Origin: Anoplopoma fimbria
Lineage: Eukaryota; Chordata; Actinopteri; Perciformes; Anoplopomatidae
Direction of reading: 5' to 3'
DNA: 64,000 bases
Assembly: GCF_027596085.1 (NCBI RefSeq)
Contig: NC_072465.1
Location: 12,824,857-12,888,856, forward strand
Shown here: positions 13,799 to 26,970 of the stretch, piece after piece
How positions within the stretch are numbered: the first letter of the stretch is position 1
Layout of the letters: the number at the start of each line of letters is the position of its first letter
The notes under the pieces: generated by a model
Told to the model about the DNA's origin: nothing
Databases searched by the model: none
What the model saw: only the letters and a program-made list of their open reading frames with translations
Position numbers and translations under genes: made by a program

Positions 13799-13956
13799 CC
13801 ATCAATACATTATATATTCATATATAATGTATTGATGGTGCAGTGTAGCTTTTTGATGGTGATTCAAAAAGCTACACTGCAACATGGCTTTGACATTTTT
13901 TAAGCACAACAGAAGGAGAAGGACTCCTCTCCTTCTGTTGCAGTGTAGCTTTTTGA
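13799..13956. repeat. Cluster of three interlocking hairpins
   Basis: Hairpin 1 has perfect 18-bp arms at 13799-13816 and 13821-13838 with a 4-nt loop. Hairpin 2 has 18-bp arms at 13839-13856 and 13864-13881 (TGCAGTGTAGCTTTTTGA and its complement). Hairpin 3 has 13-bp arms at 13907-13919 and 13928-13940. A third copy of TGCAGTGTAGCTTTTTGA lies at 13939-13956, so the arm at 13864-13881 can also pair there, enclosing hairpin 3. No protein is encoded. It may be a MITE remnant or a product of fold-back repair. Confidence 0.9.
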
Positions 13957-15232
13957 ATGTCATTTGTCTCACTTCATAAGCATCCAGAGACTTCCATTTT
14001 AGTTTGATATCAAAGTAATATTAGGGCTGCAACCAATGGCAATAAAAAAAAAAAAAATCCAAGTCCAAAATCAAATGACGTTTATTTCACCGCTTGTCAC
14101 AGCCATGGATCAGCCCACTCCTTTCAAATGACATCGAGTCAAGACCACCAGTTAAAGACAGCGGGTAGTGGGCCGAGTCAAACCGAGTCAAGACAAGCAC
14201 ATGTGTATGGAAAAGGGGCTTTAGTTAAATGTATCCAAGCTTTAACCATAGAGGTGGCATTCTTAATTTAGTCAATTAAGAATGATGACTTGAATGGAGA
14301 TAATCTAATTTCAAAGGAGAGTGTTCACATACAATACAAGTAGTACCATGTTACTGATGGTATCAACAGTATTCAGAGAAGGGTAAAACAGTAGCCACCG
14401 AAAGGCCGTGAGTGCCAGAGGGGAGCACACATATTGCCAGGACATGACTTTTGGGTGATGAAGCCATCTGGCTGCCATCTGCCGACATTTAAAGCTGTGC
14501 ATTGTAGCTTTAACTTTAATACGAGGAGCTGAAAGTGTAGAACTACCTCTTCCTGCTTGCACAGCTACGCCTTCATCTGATAAGTAAGCTCCTGTCTTAG
14601 ACATCCAGAGAAGAAATCTGTGTATTTTTGCTGCTTAAGATATATTTTCCTCTTCTCCTCCTCCCCTTTTCTTGATTGTTTTTTTGTTTTTTACTGTGTG
14701 TCAACTGCTGTTGCATCAAATCAAGTTGGATGATAGAATATGTGTTGCTATTTAAATGCTAATTTCACCTCCTCTGCAGGAGGAAAGTTTTCTCTCTCTG
14801 GTGAGGTGGCAGTAAAACAGCCAGCTTATCTCTTGCTGAGCTCTGTTTTATGCTCAGGTAGGGGGAGTTAATGCAGTATGCAGATGATGACTGCAGTGGG
14901 AAAAATACAAGACACAAAGCTGCCTCAAGATAAGCACATCCTTCAATTAACTGTCAAAATCAATTCTCTATTGGTAAAAATAGGATATGGAACAACCTCT
15001 TTTTTTCTTTTATCTCCCACAGAGACAGAGAGAGCACCTACACCAATCGTTTAACTTTAATTCCAATTCTACCATTATCTCCTTGTGTGTGTGTACACAT
15101 AATAAAAACTCTATAATGTATAAGGTGGTGGCAGCAGAACCAATAAAAAGCTAAGCATACAGCACCTATATCCTCAGAGATCTGCATGTCCAGTGAACGT
15201 ATGTAGCTGCCAAACAGCAGGGTTTTCTAGTA
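13957..15232. other. Anonymous sequence
   Basis: No confident exon or element seen. An A-run is at 14044-14057. Confidence 0.4.

Positions 15233-15259
<27 letters not shown>
15233..15259. repeat. Poly-T run (27 nt)
   Basis: A homopolymer T tract. It could be the poly-A tail of a minus-strand retro-insertion, but no recognisable element body was found beside it. Confidence 0.9.
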
Positions 15260-15264
<5 letters not shown>

Positions 15265-17665
15265 GGTGTAGATAGGACCATATGTTCTCCTCTGCAATCA
15301 GCCTCCCTCAACAATGCCATTGGAATGCAGTGATGGTGTTCTCGTCTTGCGCAGTTATTGCAGAACTACATGGAGGAATTGAATCCCGGAGCAGCTGGGA
15401 GGCATCTGCTGCTGAAGTGTGGTCTTCTGTGTGTCGCACATCAGTGTGTGTTTCACTTATTTACAAATGCCTTTGGTTTTGTTTTTGTCTCGGCTCTCAT
15501 TTGTGCTGCTTAATTAACTCATTTTTGGAGTTGACCAGCATTTCTTTAGAACTTCTTACCAGCTGCACAATGATGGTGGTATTGTTTTCATCCTGTGAGT
15601 TTATATGTGTGTGTGTGTCGCCAGGTGTCTGTCTGTCTGTCTGTCGCAAGGGCGCAGGAAGTAGAGGGGTAAGAAATGGGGAAGGGGCCATTGTCCCCCC
15701 CGCCCCCACTTTGTGTGTCTGGTCCCATTTAGCGTTGCATCTGTTGTGGTCCCATCGCAAGATGGTCTCTAGTTTTGTTTGCTTTAAGCTTTGTAGTTTT
15801 GGTTCTCCATACTAATTGGCACATACCAAAAATGCAGCTTTGAAAGAAATTCAATGCAGACTTGAAGTTGCTCACACTATACACATTTTCATTGTGTCCA
15901 ATGCTAAATGGACATCAATGAATGCCTTAAGTCATGGAAAAAGCACAAAAATTGTTTTAAAACAGCAGCATGGTTTGCAAAATGTTCATTTATATCATTT
16001 ATGGTAAATGGCCTAAAATCACTGACATGAATACTGGAAAGGTTAACATTTCTTGTCTTGAACTACATAGTAAGGGACTATGAATGTCACCTCTAGGTGG
16101 CAGGGTTGCTATGTAGAGGGCATTGTAATATATAAGCCTAAAATAACTTGAAGAAGAAGGTTTGTTTTTGACATGTTGTGAGACAAGACTTGACTTATCA
16201 CTTCTTCTGGAGTAAGGCCAACAGGTTTCAGCTGTTTTTAGTTTTGCACTTAGCCAGGCTCAACATATCACTAACTTATCTCTGTAATGGACACACATTG
16301 ATTAAACTAATAATTTTGAGTATTTCCCAAAATGATGGGCTGTTCCTTTAACTTGAAGTCCCAACAGACATACTATTCTACATTTGTGTTTTCATGAGTA
16401 TATACCTCATCATTTAGCCACGTAGTGAAGTCAGCCATAGCTGCACAGTCTGCATGTTTAGATCTTGGAAGTGCACTACAAAGGATCCACAACGAGTCAT
16501 CCTGACTGTTAACGACTCTGGCTTTTATGATAGATTTCTTCCTATTCATATTGGGTAAACAAATGCCTGCCAGAGAGCTGAGGCACTGTGAGCATTTTCA
16601 TCTCCTTCCATTAATGCTGTTTATATCACCCCGTTCCAATCCCCGGGAGACATCAGGAAAGCATCTCAAAATGCCTCACAATCAACATACACTCAATGCA
16701 TAACTCAATTAGCGCTTCAGCATGACTTTGAATGTGCTTGTTGTGTTTTCTCCTCGCTCTCATTTCTTCTTTTTAATATCAAGGACTTGCTGAATGACAG
16801 TCTTCTCTACGGCTCTTTTCTGAAAATAGACTGGGGCAAATAAAAAATAAGTCTTGGTATTCTTATTGCAGTTGCTGGTCTCTGTCATAATCTTAGGGGG
16901 CATTCTGGAGATATGGAAATGTAAATACATGCAGAGTCATTTTGCTGTTACTGCACTTCTCATTCATACATAGGAATGCGAAAAATCTTTGCAATTTGTG
17001 TCCTACTCTCCAGATACTGCAGCGCTTTATACTGCCCATTCTTTCTGTTCTGCAGTGGACTGTGCACTGTGCAGACAGCTATACATTGGTGTCTGACTTT
17101 TAGTACATGATCACATATAATGTAGTTGGATCACCTGTCATGTGAGAGGACGCTGGAACACTGGAACACATGACTGCCGCCTCTCCTTCCAACTTTTTGT
17201 TTATTTTATGGCAACTGAGCAGCTTTTAGTCATTTGATCAAATAACCTGACTTTATAAGTGTTGGATGGATCATAACCATTTGATTGTATGTTTTGGATT
17301 TTTTCACCGACCGGTCTACCTACTACACTTCAGCTGGTCCTCCTGCCCTGGATAGTGACCGATCCACAAACCAACACAAACCGAGGAATACACCTCACTA
17401 CTGTGTCAGTCCTCTGTCAGGCCTGATCCTACCGTTGTTGAGGTATTATCCCAGACTTGAATCTCCTCCGGTCCCGGTGCAGTTTGCCCATGTAGGCAAG
17501 GACTGCTGCCTCTTCGGCAAGATAATGTTACTACCGCAACCAGTTTACTAGCATGCTAGCCCGCTTGCTCCCTGGCTTGCCAGCCTAGTCATCTTTGACA
17601 TTGTGTCATATTTCATCTCAGCTGTGATTCTATGGATTCTCCTCTGGTGCAAGCTTCATTTTATT
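15260..17665. other. Anonymous sequence with short simple repeats
   Basis: It holds a short GT run and (CTGT)n at 15606-15645 and a G/C-rich patch near 15690-15712. The 177-codon open frame at 15282-15815 is Cys/Ser/Val-rich and crosses simple repeats. No domain was recognised and I do not call it a gene. Confidence 0.4.
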
Positions 17666-17707
17666 CACCTGCTCAGGTAACCTGACCACCTGCTCAGGTA
17701 ACCTGAC
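17666..17707. repeat. 21-bp tandem duplication
   Basis: Two perfect head-to-tail 21-bp copies begin with CACCTGCTCAGGTAACCTGA at 17666 and 17687. A partial third unit, TAACCTGAC, follows. Confidence 0.95.
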
Positions 17708-17939
17708 TAACCTGACTTGGCTGGATAACATGGTCGCTCACTACTACTCTTACTGAACTCCTTGCACTCAAACCACACTCTTAAACCTGGGAATGTAATG
17801 TCATCTAAAACTTGAAAGCCATGGGTCTTTTATGAAGACCTTGCTTCATCCTGCAGAAGCTCCCGAAGATACTTTGCTTTTAATTCTACATAGGAAAACT
17901 TCATCCCGTCTCTGTGGTCTCCACCTACTTCCTCACTGT

Positions 17940-18477
17940 GTCATCACAACAACAAACCCAAACTGAACTGAAGGATTTGAACCACTGCCTCCATTCATCC
18001 CTCTCCATTTCTGCTGCCACCTCAAGACTCAACTACTGCAATAGCCTTCTACTTGGTATTCCCCTCAAACACGTCAATAAACACTTCATACGTTCAAAGC
18101 TCACCCACCTATCCACACTTCTTAAATGGCACAATATTACACATACACTCCACTACTGCTAACCTCCTCACTCCCACTATCAGGATCAAGCACCGGACCG
18201 GGAGTGACACCGCCTTTTCTGCTGCTGCCCCAACCCTCTGGAACTCTCTTCCCACTCACATCTGGAACTCAGATTGACGCCCCTTACTTAAAGCACTTAA
18301 ACAAACCTTTTCAACTCTGCTTTTAACCTCTAACATTTTTACTTGTTTGTGGAAATTGCTTAATTGTCTATTCCTGCGATATATGTATTTAAATATACCT
18401 CTCTATTTTATCTCCTTTGTTAAGTGTCTTTGAGTTTCTTGAAAAGGGTTCCTAAATTAAATGTGTTATTATTACTA
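17940..18477 (+). mobile_element. Old, degenerate L2-type LINE 3' end
   Basis: Pieces of the L2-type ORF2 C-terminus survive in more than one frame. SAATSRLNYCNSLLLGIP lies near 18000-18065, and GSDTAFSAAAPTLWNSLPTH near 18200-18262. The 3' end, TTAAGTGTCTTTGAGTTTCT then AAATGTGTTATTATTA, matches the tail type of the copy ending at 11367 but is more decayed. Several deletions and frameshifts make this the older of the two insertions. Confidence 0.78.
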
Positions 18478-21400
18478 GTACCTATAGATTTTTAAAGAAA
18501 TATTTGATGTAGTCATCTGTAATTAGCTCCCTGATTTAACCACAGGGTATGAACATGAAAAAATATTATTACCGTACATACTGATAATTCCCACACATCT
18601 TCGAAAATGTGGATGAGCTGGAATATGTTAATGTAACTTCCAGTCTTATATGAGACTTGGCTGACAGAATTTGCAGAAAATAATGTGTTGCAGAATGTGA
18701 TATAAATCTATATTTATGTTACATCAGGTATTTAATTGGATAATGCAATGCACCTTCATTGTCTAATTATCCATTTCAAAATAGTTTACAAGCAGAAGGA
18801 GGAATCTGCGGTGCACACTGTTTGTGCAGTGCCAACATCCAGTGCCAATGCTGGAAGTCCAGTATCAATGTTTGATCAGAGAATATGGTTAGGCGGGACA
18901 AAACATCAGCTGATTACACCCCCCATCTGTCTCCTCTGGATCTGTGACATCCTATACTGTGTTATGATACAGCCAAAGTCATGCTTTTGTTGTTCTCATT
19001 TACACATTTTTTCTGTGAACATTAAGTGAACATTACAAAATACTGATTTGATCTTAGCTCGTAAATGGGACTGTTTTAACCAGACTTAACTGTTATTCCT
19101 ACGCAGCTGCAATGAGATGTCTTTCAAATCACAAAAAAAAAAGAAAAACACAAAAACTATATTGTACAAATGACCATGTTGACATTTTCAAATGAGTGGA
19201 TTACAGGCTTGAGAAAGTGTTCTTCTGAACTTTACTGCCACATAGCGCGGTCTGTTTCTCCACAGGGATTCATCATTGTTTTCTATAATCTCCCGTACCA
19301 ATCCCTATTGTCCCTATCCACTCCAAAACATGAAGCCGACATTTTCTACTACGATTCTACAATTTATCTACTATGAAGAATGTTGTTTAAGAGCTTAGTT
19401 TTTGGGTGTGGAATGACAGCTTACTGTGGAGAAAGGACCAGAAGACATGTTTTGAGATATAACTCAGGTCTTAGCAGTAACTTTTAAAGGTTTTTGCCAG
19501 TTAGGCAACCAGGCATCAGCTTTTGGTTACAGAATTCTAAAAATATGAGTGCTATTTTTAATCATCTTATATTTTAAGTTAATAAAATACTATACCAGCT
19601 TAATAATGAAATTGTGACATACATGTCATGTGTATGTTGTACATGCTTTGCAGTATATTTACTTTGCATCCCAAGACAACAAAAGTTCAGCGTTGTCTGG
19701 TTCCATCAGCTAGCTTTAACAGCAATATTTTAAGTTCCTATTAGTAACTTAACTGGTTATGAAACATTCTCAATTTAATACTGTTGTCCTTTGGCCAGGC
19801 GCAGGGCTTTCCATGGCTGCTGCACCAGCCCCCCAAAACACTGCACAGAGCTGCTGGAGTCCCAGGCTGTATTGCTTGGCCCGATGGAGAGAAGGGAGTC
19901 ATGGGAGAACCAGTTTCCTTTGAGTTAGTTCTGCTAGATGCTCAAACTCTATTCAAACTAAGTAGTTCCTCACAAGCTTTGCTCTCTGACCTTTAGTCTC
20001 CTCTGGGCTCCTTCACAAGAACATTCACTTTAAGCATATATTATCATTTGTTATTCAAACGGAAAGTCTTATTTACCTTATACTGTAACTCTGTTTTTGA
20101 TTTTGGCGTGAATCATGACTGGACTCTTTCTCATTAACCCTCATAAGTAAGTGTGCAGCCCTGCTGAGATTGATGTTATGGCTCTGATGATGAGTTTGGA
20201 TTCAGAGTAATCGCTCCAACCTTCACTAAATCACTGGGCTTGAATGATCATGAGCATTTTACACTTGGAACATCTGTCGCAGCAAGCCAGGCTCGAAACG
20301 GCGGGGGTTTTAATGATTAGTTATCCATTGATCAAGGCCTGTTTATGTTTGATCTATCAAAGTGGGAGCTTGTCTAAGAGGAGGGAGATGGAGGAGCTGA
20401 TGCTGACTGATTCCCTCTGATTAAGGGGCCACTGTGAATACTCCAGTCCCATTCCCCTATCAGATGATATACTGCTAAGGATTGCCTTGATCAAATAGAA
20501 GGAGGTGATTGATTATTCATGAATCTGACGTTTCAATATATGAATGTGCATGCCTTTTTTGGGGTGCCTCTATGTATGTCTGATAGAGATTAGTAAAAAT
20601 TTGTTTATACACTCTTATATGATGATGAGAAAATGTCTTTGTTGTTTTTAGGATCATTTGAAAATGGTGGTATCTTTTATTATCCCAGACGTGACATAAA
20701 TTTTAAGCATACTATAGCACTATGTAACATTTATTCCTATAAAATAATGTGTAACATCACTAACAAGACACCCAGCAGAGAGTCTAGAAAGTCTTGATTC
20801 CCTCAGCCGAACACTCAACAGATAACAAGCACTCTCTAGCAGCAGCAAGTGGAAAGTAGTGAAAATTGAGTGGGAGTGATTGAGGTTATGGCTGCAGAGG
20901 CTAATCATGATTATGTTTTTCACAGTTTTGTTATATGTTCTGTGCAGTTGTCTTTCGTCTACTCAACGAACGATATCCGAAAAGTCTAGTATTTGGTTCC
21001 AGCCCAACACTAGGGCTGCTGTATTTACTTTCCTGCCTCTTTTGCTCCTATGGGAAAAAGTAAAGCAGGCGTAGCTGCGGATTGTGTAGCTGTCCCACTG
21101 TACACTTTGTCCTCGAGGACAAACAGCAGGCAGTCGCAGACTGAGACCACCAGATCTACTGGTGAACATATGAAGCATTTAGCAGCTAAAGACAGAGATA
21201 TTATCCTAAGGAGCTGGTGGACACTAGAACAGAACTTAAGAGAAAGAACATTGTCTTACATTCATCGGGGCCACTGAAACTGGTCTCAGAATGCTAATGA
21301 TAATGTGATCATCTTAACAGACAACTCTTTGTTAACAAGTTCTGATAGTATTGTTTCAAAATAACGTGATGTGTACGGAAAATGACAGTTTGTACTTGTA

Positions 21401-22081
21401 CATGCACAAAGTGTCTTTTCAAACATAAACTTTATATTTAAGTTAAATACGTTTATTAAGTTAATTTATGACACAAAACCACAAAAGATTGTGGTTTGGG
21501 TTCAAATATGTATATTTGTTACGTGAAATAAGCATGTTTGTTTGTAACAACAGTAAGGTAAAATAAGTCAATGTTGACAGGGTTTGACAACTATCTGTCT
21601 TTGCTAAAGACTCTCATCAATCGTGTCAGATGTTCTGTCTGTTCAGGCTGGTTGAGTGGAATTGGAGCTCGTCATGGTTAAACGTTGTGTCATAGAGATA
21701 CTCGTTACTCGAAGAGGTTGGAAAGAGATTTATGTTTCTACAATGTTACGAATCTACCTTAAAACCTGTGGAACATTAGCAGAATATGTTAACACATCAT
21801 TACCTAGCGTTAGCACTTTTACTTCTACTAGCTACAGAATGTATGCTGAATGTACACACGTGCTTTAGCTTTTGATGATTGTAAAAGTGAATAAAGACCT
21901 CCCTGGCATTTTTTGTCTTCTGTCTCAATCACGTGGTTCTGTTTACACTGTGATCTGTAGCTTTAGCTTCTGGCTTTATCTTTTTAGCCTTTTTTCACTG
22001 CTAAGTCCGTTAGGAAATAGCCTTCAAAACACATATTGTAGACACTTCTGTGATCGCTTTTTTTCATTTTACCAAAAACTA
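18478..22081. other. Anonymous sequence, possible decayed repeat near 21-21.3 kb
   Basis: No confident gene. The segment 21150-21280 (GAAGCATTTAGCAGCTAAAG followed by a GGAGCTGGTGG box) resembles a teleost interspersed repeat from memory. I have no second copy in the window to prove it. Confidence 0.35.
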
Positions 22082-22173
22082 GATAATATTTCTACAGGGT
22101 GTGTGCTTAGAGACAGTATGGGCTCTATGGTAGCTCTGACAGCTTGAAGGCTTAGAAATGGGGGATGGGGCTT
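22082..22173 (+). repeat. Dispersed repeat family B, copy 1
   Basis: It aligns with 28633-28725. Shared blocks are the GA(T/C)AATATTTCT start, GACAGT, a GCTCT box, AGCTTGA and a GGGGCTTA end. About two thirds to three quarters of positions match by eye. Family and class unknown. Confidence 0.65.
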
Positions 22174-23936
22174 AGGAAAACAGTTAATAGAATGTCTTTG
22201 CTCGGTGGAATTACTATGCTCAACAAGTTTGCTTGGAGTGTATTCCCTCAGATGAGAATCTGTATCAGTCATTAAGGTTATTGCCAGGAAAAGCCAACAG
22301 ATATTTTCCGTCTGTAAACATACGCTGTTTCCAAAGAGAACATCTTTTCAATCCGAAACTTTGAACAAAACCTCCGGAGAAGCAGGTTAGGAGTGCGACT
22401 TAGGTTACAGTGTTGATTTAGCCATGTTTAACTAGAGCCACATTCCTGATGTTGAAGACTCTGGCTTTAGGCTGAACACACCTTGCACGTATTAATCTGG
22501 CTTTTCAGTACAACCCTCTCCTGCAAGCTTGCTGCTAGCTGCCCAGTAGCCATGGCTAAAGCCTTAAATTATTTTGTTCACTTATGAATCTGCTTTTGCT
22601 CTTTTGAAAAAAAAAAAAATTGTTCGCAACCTTACCAAAAACCAGCCTAAACTGCTTTTTGGTGTTTTGTAAACTACACCAGCGAAAGATTACCCTGACC
22701 TTGCTGTGTTCTTCCTTCACCATTCGGCCCAAAATCTTTACACTCATATTTTGTTGAGGCAAAATACAGGTAAACAGCACAGAAGCAATCCTACAGTTAA
22801 ATCATCAGAACACTTTCAAACATTTACAGGTCAGTCTGCTTTTTAATCAGTATCCTGTTGAAAGTAAATCTGTTTTAGTGTTCCTTAAAGGACTGACAGT
22901 GATCTCAAACAGGTGAGGCAAAAGGGGAGGGGGTTGATTTTGGGTAAGACAGCCTGAGGCTGTAAGGTTCACTTGCAGTACTACAAAGGTAAGAAGAGAT
23001 TCAGTAGAGGATGAACCGAACAGTGTGCCAAAAACAAACAACTCCAGCAGGCTTTTCATCACGCATGATATTTAAACAACTGTACATGTGAAGACTTAAG
23101 CAACTCTCCACAGAATATATAAACACTAGCTGCTTTTTTGACAACCATCACATTATGTCTTCATGTGCAGAGTTTCTGCAAAATCAAACAGAGCTGTGGG
23201 TAATCAGAATTTGCTGCATGTGGTCCAGTCAGAGCAACAATGTTTGATTTAGGTGTCAAAACACATTAAAGTGAATGACACACAACTAGAATGCCTTGGC
23301 ATTTTATTCTTATAAATGATGTGTGAAAGCGCCTGGTGCATTGTAAATGATTGAGATGGTGGGGGTAAGTTTATGAGCTAATTGTGATGGAGGGGCAGGC
23401 TGATGGTTTTAGATGGAGAGCTGAAGAAAATAATGGATAATATACAGTGTATGGTGGAGTAACATTTCTTTGGGAGTCCCATGTGGTCCAGACTCCCCTT
23501 ACACTAATCCACACAGTCATCCTGAACACTATTCCTGATTCCAGCCACAGCACTACAACATTTATTCATTGACCCAGCAGCATCACAGGCGGCTACAAAA
23601 AGATCTGAATACACCATGAGCCAAGTGATGGGTGTCAACATTCATTGATCATCAACTGACTCATCAGAGTGCCACCAACAGTTGAAAAAAAGTTTGTGTA
23701 CCAGTAAAGAGTGTTTGTTCCGATTTCATTGTTAGATAGTTCCATCTGTCATCTGTACATTAAGTGGTTAAAAGATCCACATTATGTTGCAATAGCACCA
23801 TCAACTGGAAAATTATCCACATAATTTAGTCTTTGTGTTTGAATGATATTCGACCATTCTAGGTTTGGAACATTTGTAGCTATTTGAATTTGAAAGTATG
23901 AAGTTTTACTTTAAAAGAAACTAAAGACACGTTCTT
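22174..23936. other. Anonymous sequence
   Basis: No confident exon or element. An A-run lies at 22607-22619. Confidence 0.4.
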
Positions 23937-24335
23937 GGCCGTGGAACAGTGGACCAGCTCTTTACCCTTGCAGGTCTGTTGAAGGGGGCATGGGAGTTTG
24001 CTCATCCAGTCTACATGTGTTTTGTGGACTTGGAGAAGGCCTACGACAGTGTCGCTTGGGGAGTCCTGTGGCGGGTACTGCGGGAATATGGGGTACCTGG
24101 TTCGTTACTACGAGCCATTCGGTCTTTGTGTGACCAAAGTGAGAGCTGTGTCCGGATACTCGGCACAAAGTCAAGCTTGTTCCCAGTGCGTGCTGGCCTC
24201 CGCCCGGGCTGCCCCTTGTCACCAATCCTGTTAGTGATTTTCATGGACAGGATTTCAAGGCGCAGCCGGGGGGAGGAGGGTGTCCGGTTTGGGGACCACA
24301 GAATCGCATCCCTGCTTTTGATCATGTTGTTATGG
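23937..24335 (+). pseudogene. Internal Rex3 reverse-transcriptase fragment
   Basis: The translation matches the middle of the Rex3 reading frame at 62437-64000: DQLFTLAGLLKGAWEFAHPV, CFVDLEKAYDSVAWGVLW, GCPLSPILLVIFMDRISR and RFGDHRIASLL. It covers RT motif A (FVDLEKAYD) up to just before the FADD catalytic box, where similarity decays. At the GCPLSP box RVRQ is replaced by RAGLRP, an indel. Both the 5' end and the 3' half are missing, so this is a degraded piece rather than a simple 5' truncation. Confidence 0.9.
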
Positions 24336-26800
24336 AATTTCTCAATTAAACAACAGAGTCCCAAATATATCAGTGACAGAGAATAGCAACAATTATTCAC
24401 ATGAAAAAATGGTTCTTCTTCTTTCCACGGCCTCAGTCATGTCAGTCCACATTACACACTGCCCTAAGGTATATCATGATAGTCGGTGTAAAAACAATAG
24501 GAAAGCAGAGGCTTTTTTTTTTTATGGCTTTAGAGAAATGAGTGCAATTCTAAGGCTGTCTGGGTTGAGGCAGTGAAGGTTACTTTGATTAGCTATAGAG
24601 ACAGAGGAGCTGGTGTGAAACACATGAGAAGGAGGAGGCTAATTTGGTCAATGCTACTTGGGGCAGTGTGTGAGGAGCAGTCAGGGTCAATGTAAACATG
24701 AGACTCCAGGGTGAGTTTGCCTCTTTCTTTCTGTCTCTATTCATTTCTCAACCCTAACCTGCATGTCTTTGTCTGTTGACTAAAGTATTGTTGGCTAAAA
24801 TCACAGTCTTTTCAGACATTAATCCTTAAAGCTCTCTAACAACTTATGTGAAAACGCTGCATTGATGAGCCAGTGTTGAGACATTTTAACTTCCAAAAGT
24901 CACTTTCAAAACACCTCATCATCGGCATGAGTTGACCTCATGTTCCCTAAGACAAGTCAGCTCAGTCGTAAAAGGTGTCCCTCATAAGTTTGCTGAATTC
25001 TAATAGATTTAAGCAATAGCTCACGACAGGCTGCAGTGATTATATCATAGCAGAGGGGAATTGTTCGACCCCTGGTCTGGCTGCCTGCACATAGCGAGGT
25101 GGTTGCTATGGAATGGCGGTTGCCATGGAATGTACACTAGAAGCTAGTATATTTTTTTTGTCATCACAGGCAAGTGTTCTCTTGATTTCCTTATTTGGTT
25201 ATTTATTTACATTAATTGTATTGTATTAATTGTTTCTGCTGTTTCCTTTTGAGCAACCACTGAGAAAGTGTTGAGTGTCAGTAGGATGACTTTAATTACT
25301 GCTTGTACTAGGCTTGTTGTTATTTGTTAGGTGGAGGTGGGTTGCTTGGCTTGGCGAGGACATTGCTCCACTTTCAATGGTCCCTGAGTTTCTGTTGCCC
25401 ATAGCTCCGGAGAAAGGTTTTACATTTGTGGCCACTTACGGCCATAATCTCTTTGGGGTCAAGACTCTGTCAGAAAGTTTCTGAATCTAGGTGCTGGAGG
25501 CACGGTGAGTGTATTTCTGCTGGGTTCCTGCTTGCTTACATGTTCGCGGCAGACATAAATCCATGGGCAGGCATTTGATTTACATGAGCAGGCCCAATGT
25601 AAACAGAATACACGGCAGTTGTACATGTGTATTGCTCAGACTAATTATACAATCATAAGCAAATCGTCCCAATATATATATAGCATATGCATGTAGGGTG
25701 AAGGCTGTATTCCATTTCTTGGGTAGCAGCCCAGGTAGGCTGAATTTTCACTGATATGGATATGACACAAATTAAGTCATTGAAGGTAAATACATTTAGC
25801 AGCTCAGTGGAAACAGCTATTTTCTAGGGTGCTGCAAATATTTTGGTTTGGGACCAGCAGTGATACAAGTAAAAATAACATAAACATTGGGCAGAAGTGA
25901 TTCCCCTTTCGCCCTGTCGTCATAGCCGTGGGATGTGGTTATTATATCACAGCAATAAGATTGTTTAAATTTGAGAGACCTGTTTTATAATCCAATTTAA
26001 AATATCAATCTCTATGCCCGTATGAATCATAATCATTTCACTGTACCATTTATTCAGAAAAAAGCAGATATTTTTGCATAAAGACCTGATGAAGAATAAC
26101 TTTTGAGCAGTACAGACTTACTAAAAAAATTGTGCCTGGGTGCAACTTCTGGCCCCCTACTGTGTTGACCCCTTGACGTGATCAAATACCGAAGGTGTGT
26201 CCTTACTGCAGGTCTAAATGCAAATGCACCATTCCTGCCGTTTGTTACCACTTGTAATTACATTACGTCTGGTCATGGTCTTCCCTTGCCTTTTGCTCTG
26301 TACTATTTATATACAATCGAACTACTGCTTTGGCTTTCTGTATAAAATGCTTCCCTTTAATTTGCTCTGGGTCAACTCACCGGCTCAGAACTGCTGTGTG
26401 TCTGTCAGTTCACCAGTGTGCCGGCATACTTCATTAAACTCACACCACCACAGCAACTTCTGAACTGGACTTGGATCATTTTCTTCAACAAACATTAAGG
26501 GTCCCATATCGTATAGTGAGTGCTATAGTAATACTGTGAAAGTATCAAAATACATTAGTCTGCTCTATCAATGGAGAATTACAGCCCATATGCAGAAACT
26601 GTACCTTTAAACGAGCCGTCAGGATTTCTGTAAAACCATTTTTAAAGTAAACATTCTAAATGTTTACCAGTTTATTTCCAGTTGTAGTGTATGTGGATGG
26701 CATCAGCTAACAGGGAGTAAACAGGGAACCAAACAGTTTCCTAGGAAATAAATACAATTCCGTCGAAATATGCAAAAAAAAAGTTAATAGGTGGAATTAC
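24336..26800. other. Anonymous sequence
   Basis: No confident exon or element. GTTGCTATGGAATGG and GTTGCCATGGAATG at 25102-25131 form a small imperfect duplication. Confidence 0.4.
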
Positions 26801-26970
26801 AATTTCCGGGACTTCACATGATGCGATAGGGTGCAAAAATACTTTTTCCCATAGAGTTACAATGTGAAAGAGACTTCTATAACTCAATTTCCGGGACTTC
26901 ACATGATGCGATAGGGTGCAAAAATACTTTTTCCCATAGAGTTACAATGTGAAAGAGACTTCTATAACTC
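26801..26970. repeat. Perfect 85-bp tandem duplication
   Basis: The 85-bp unit beginning AATTTCCGGGACTTCACATG and ending TTCTATAACTC occurs at 26801-26885 and again at 26886-26970 with no difference. The lack of divergence implies a recent duplication or an assembly artefact. There is no coding frame. Confidence 0.97.

Noticed and set aside
15282..15815. 177-codon plus-strand frame as a gene
   Set aside because: Cys/Ser/Val-rich, crosses simple repeats, no acceptor or donor context or known domain.
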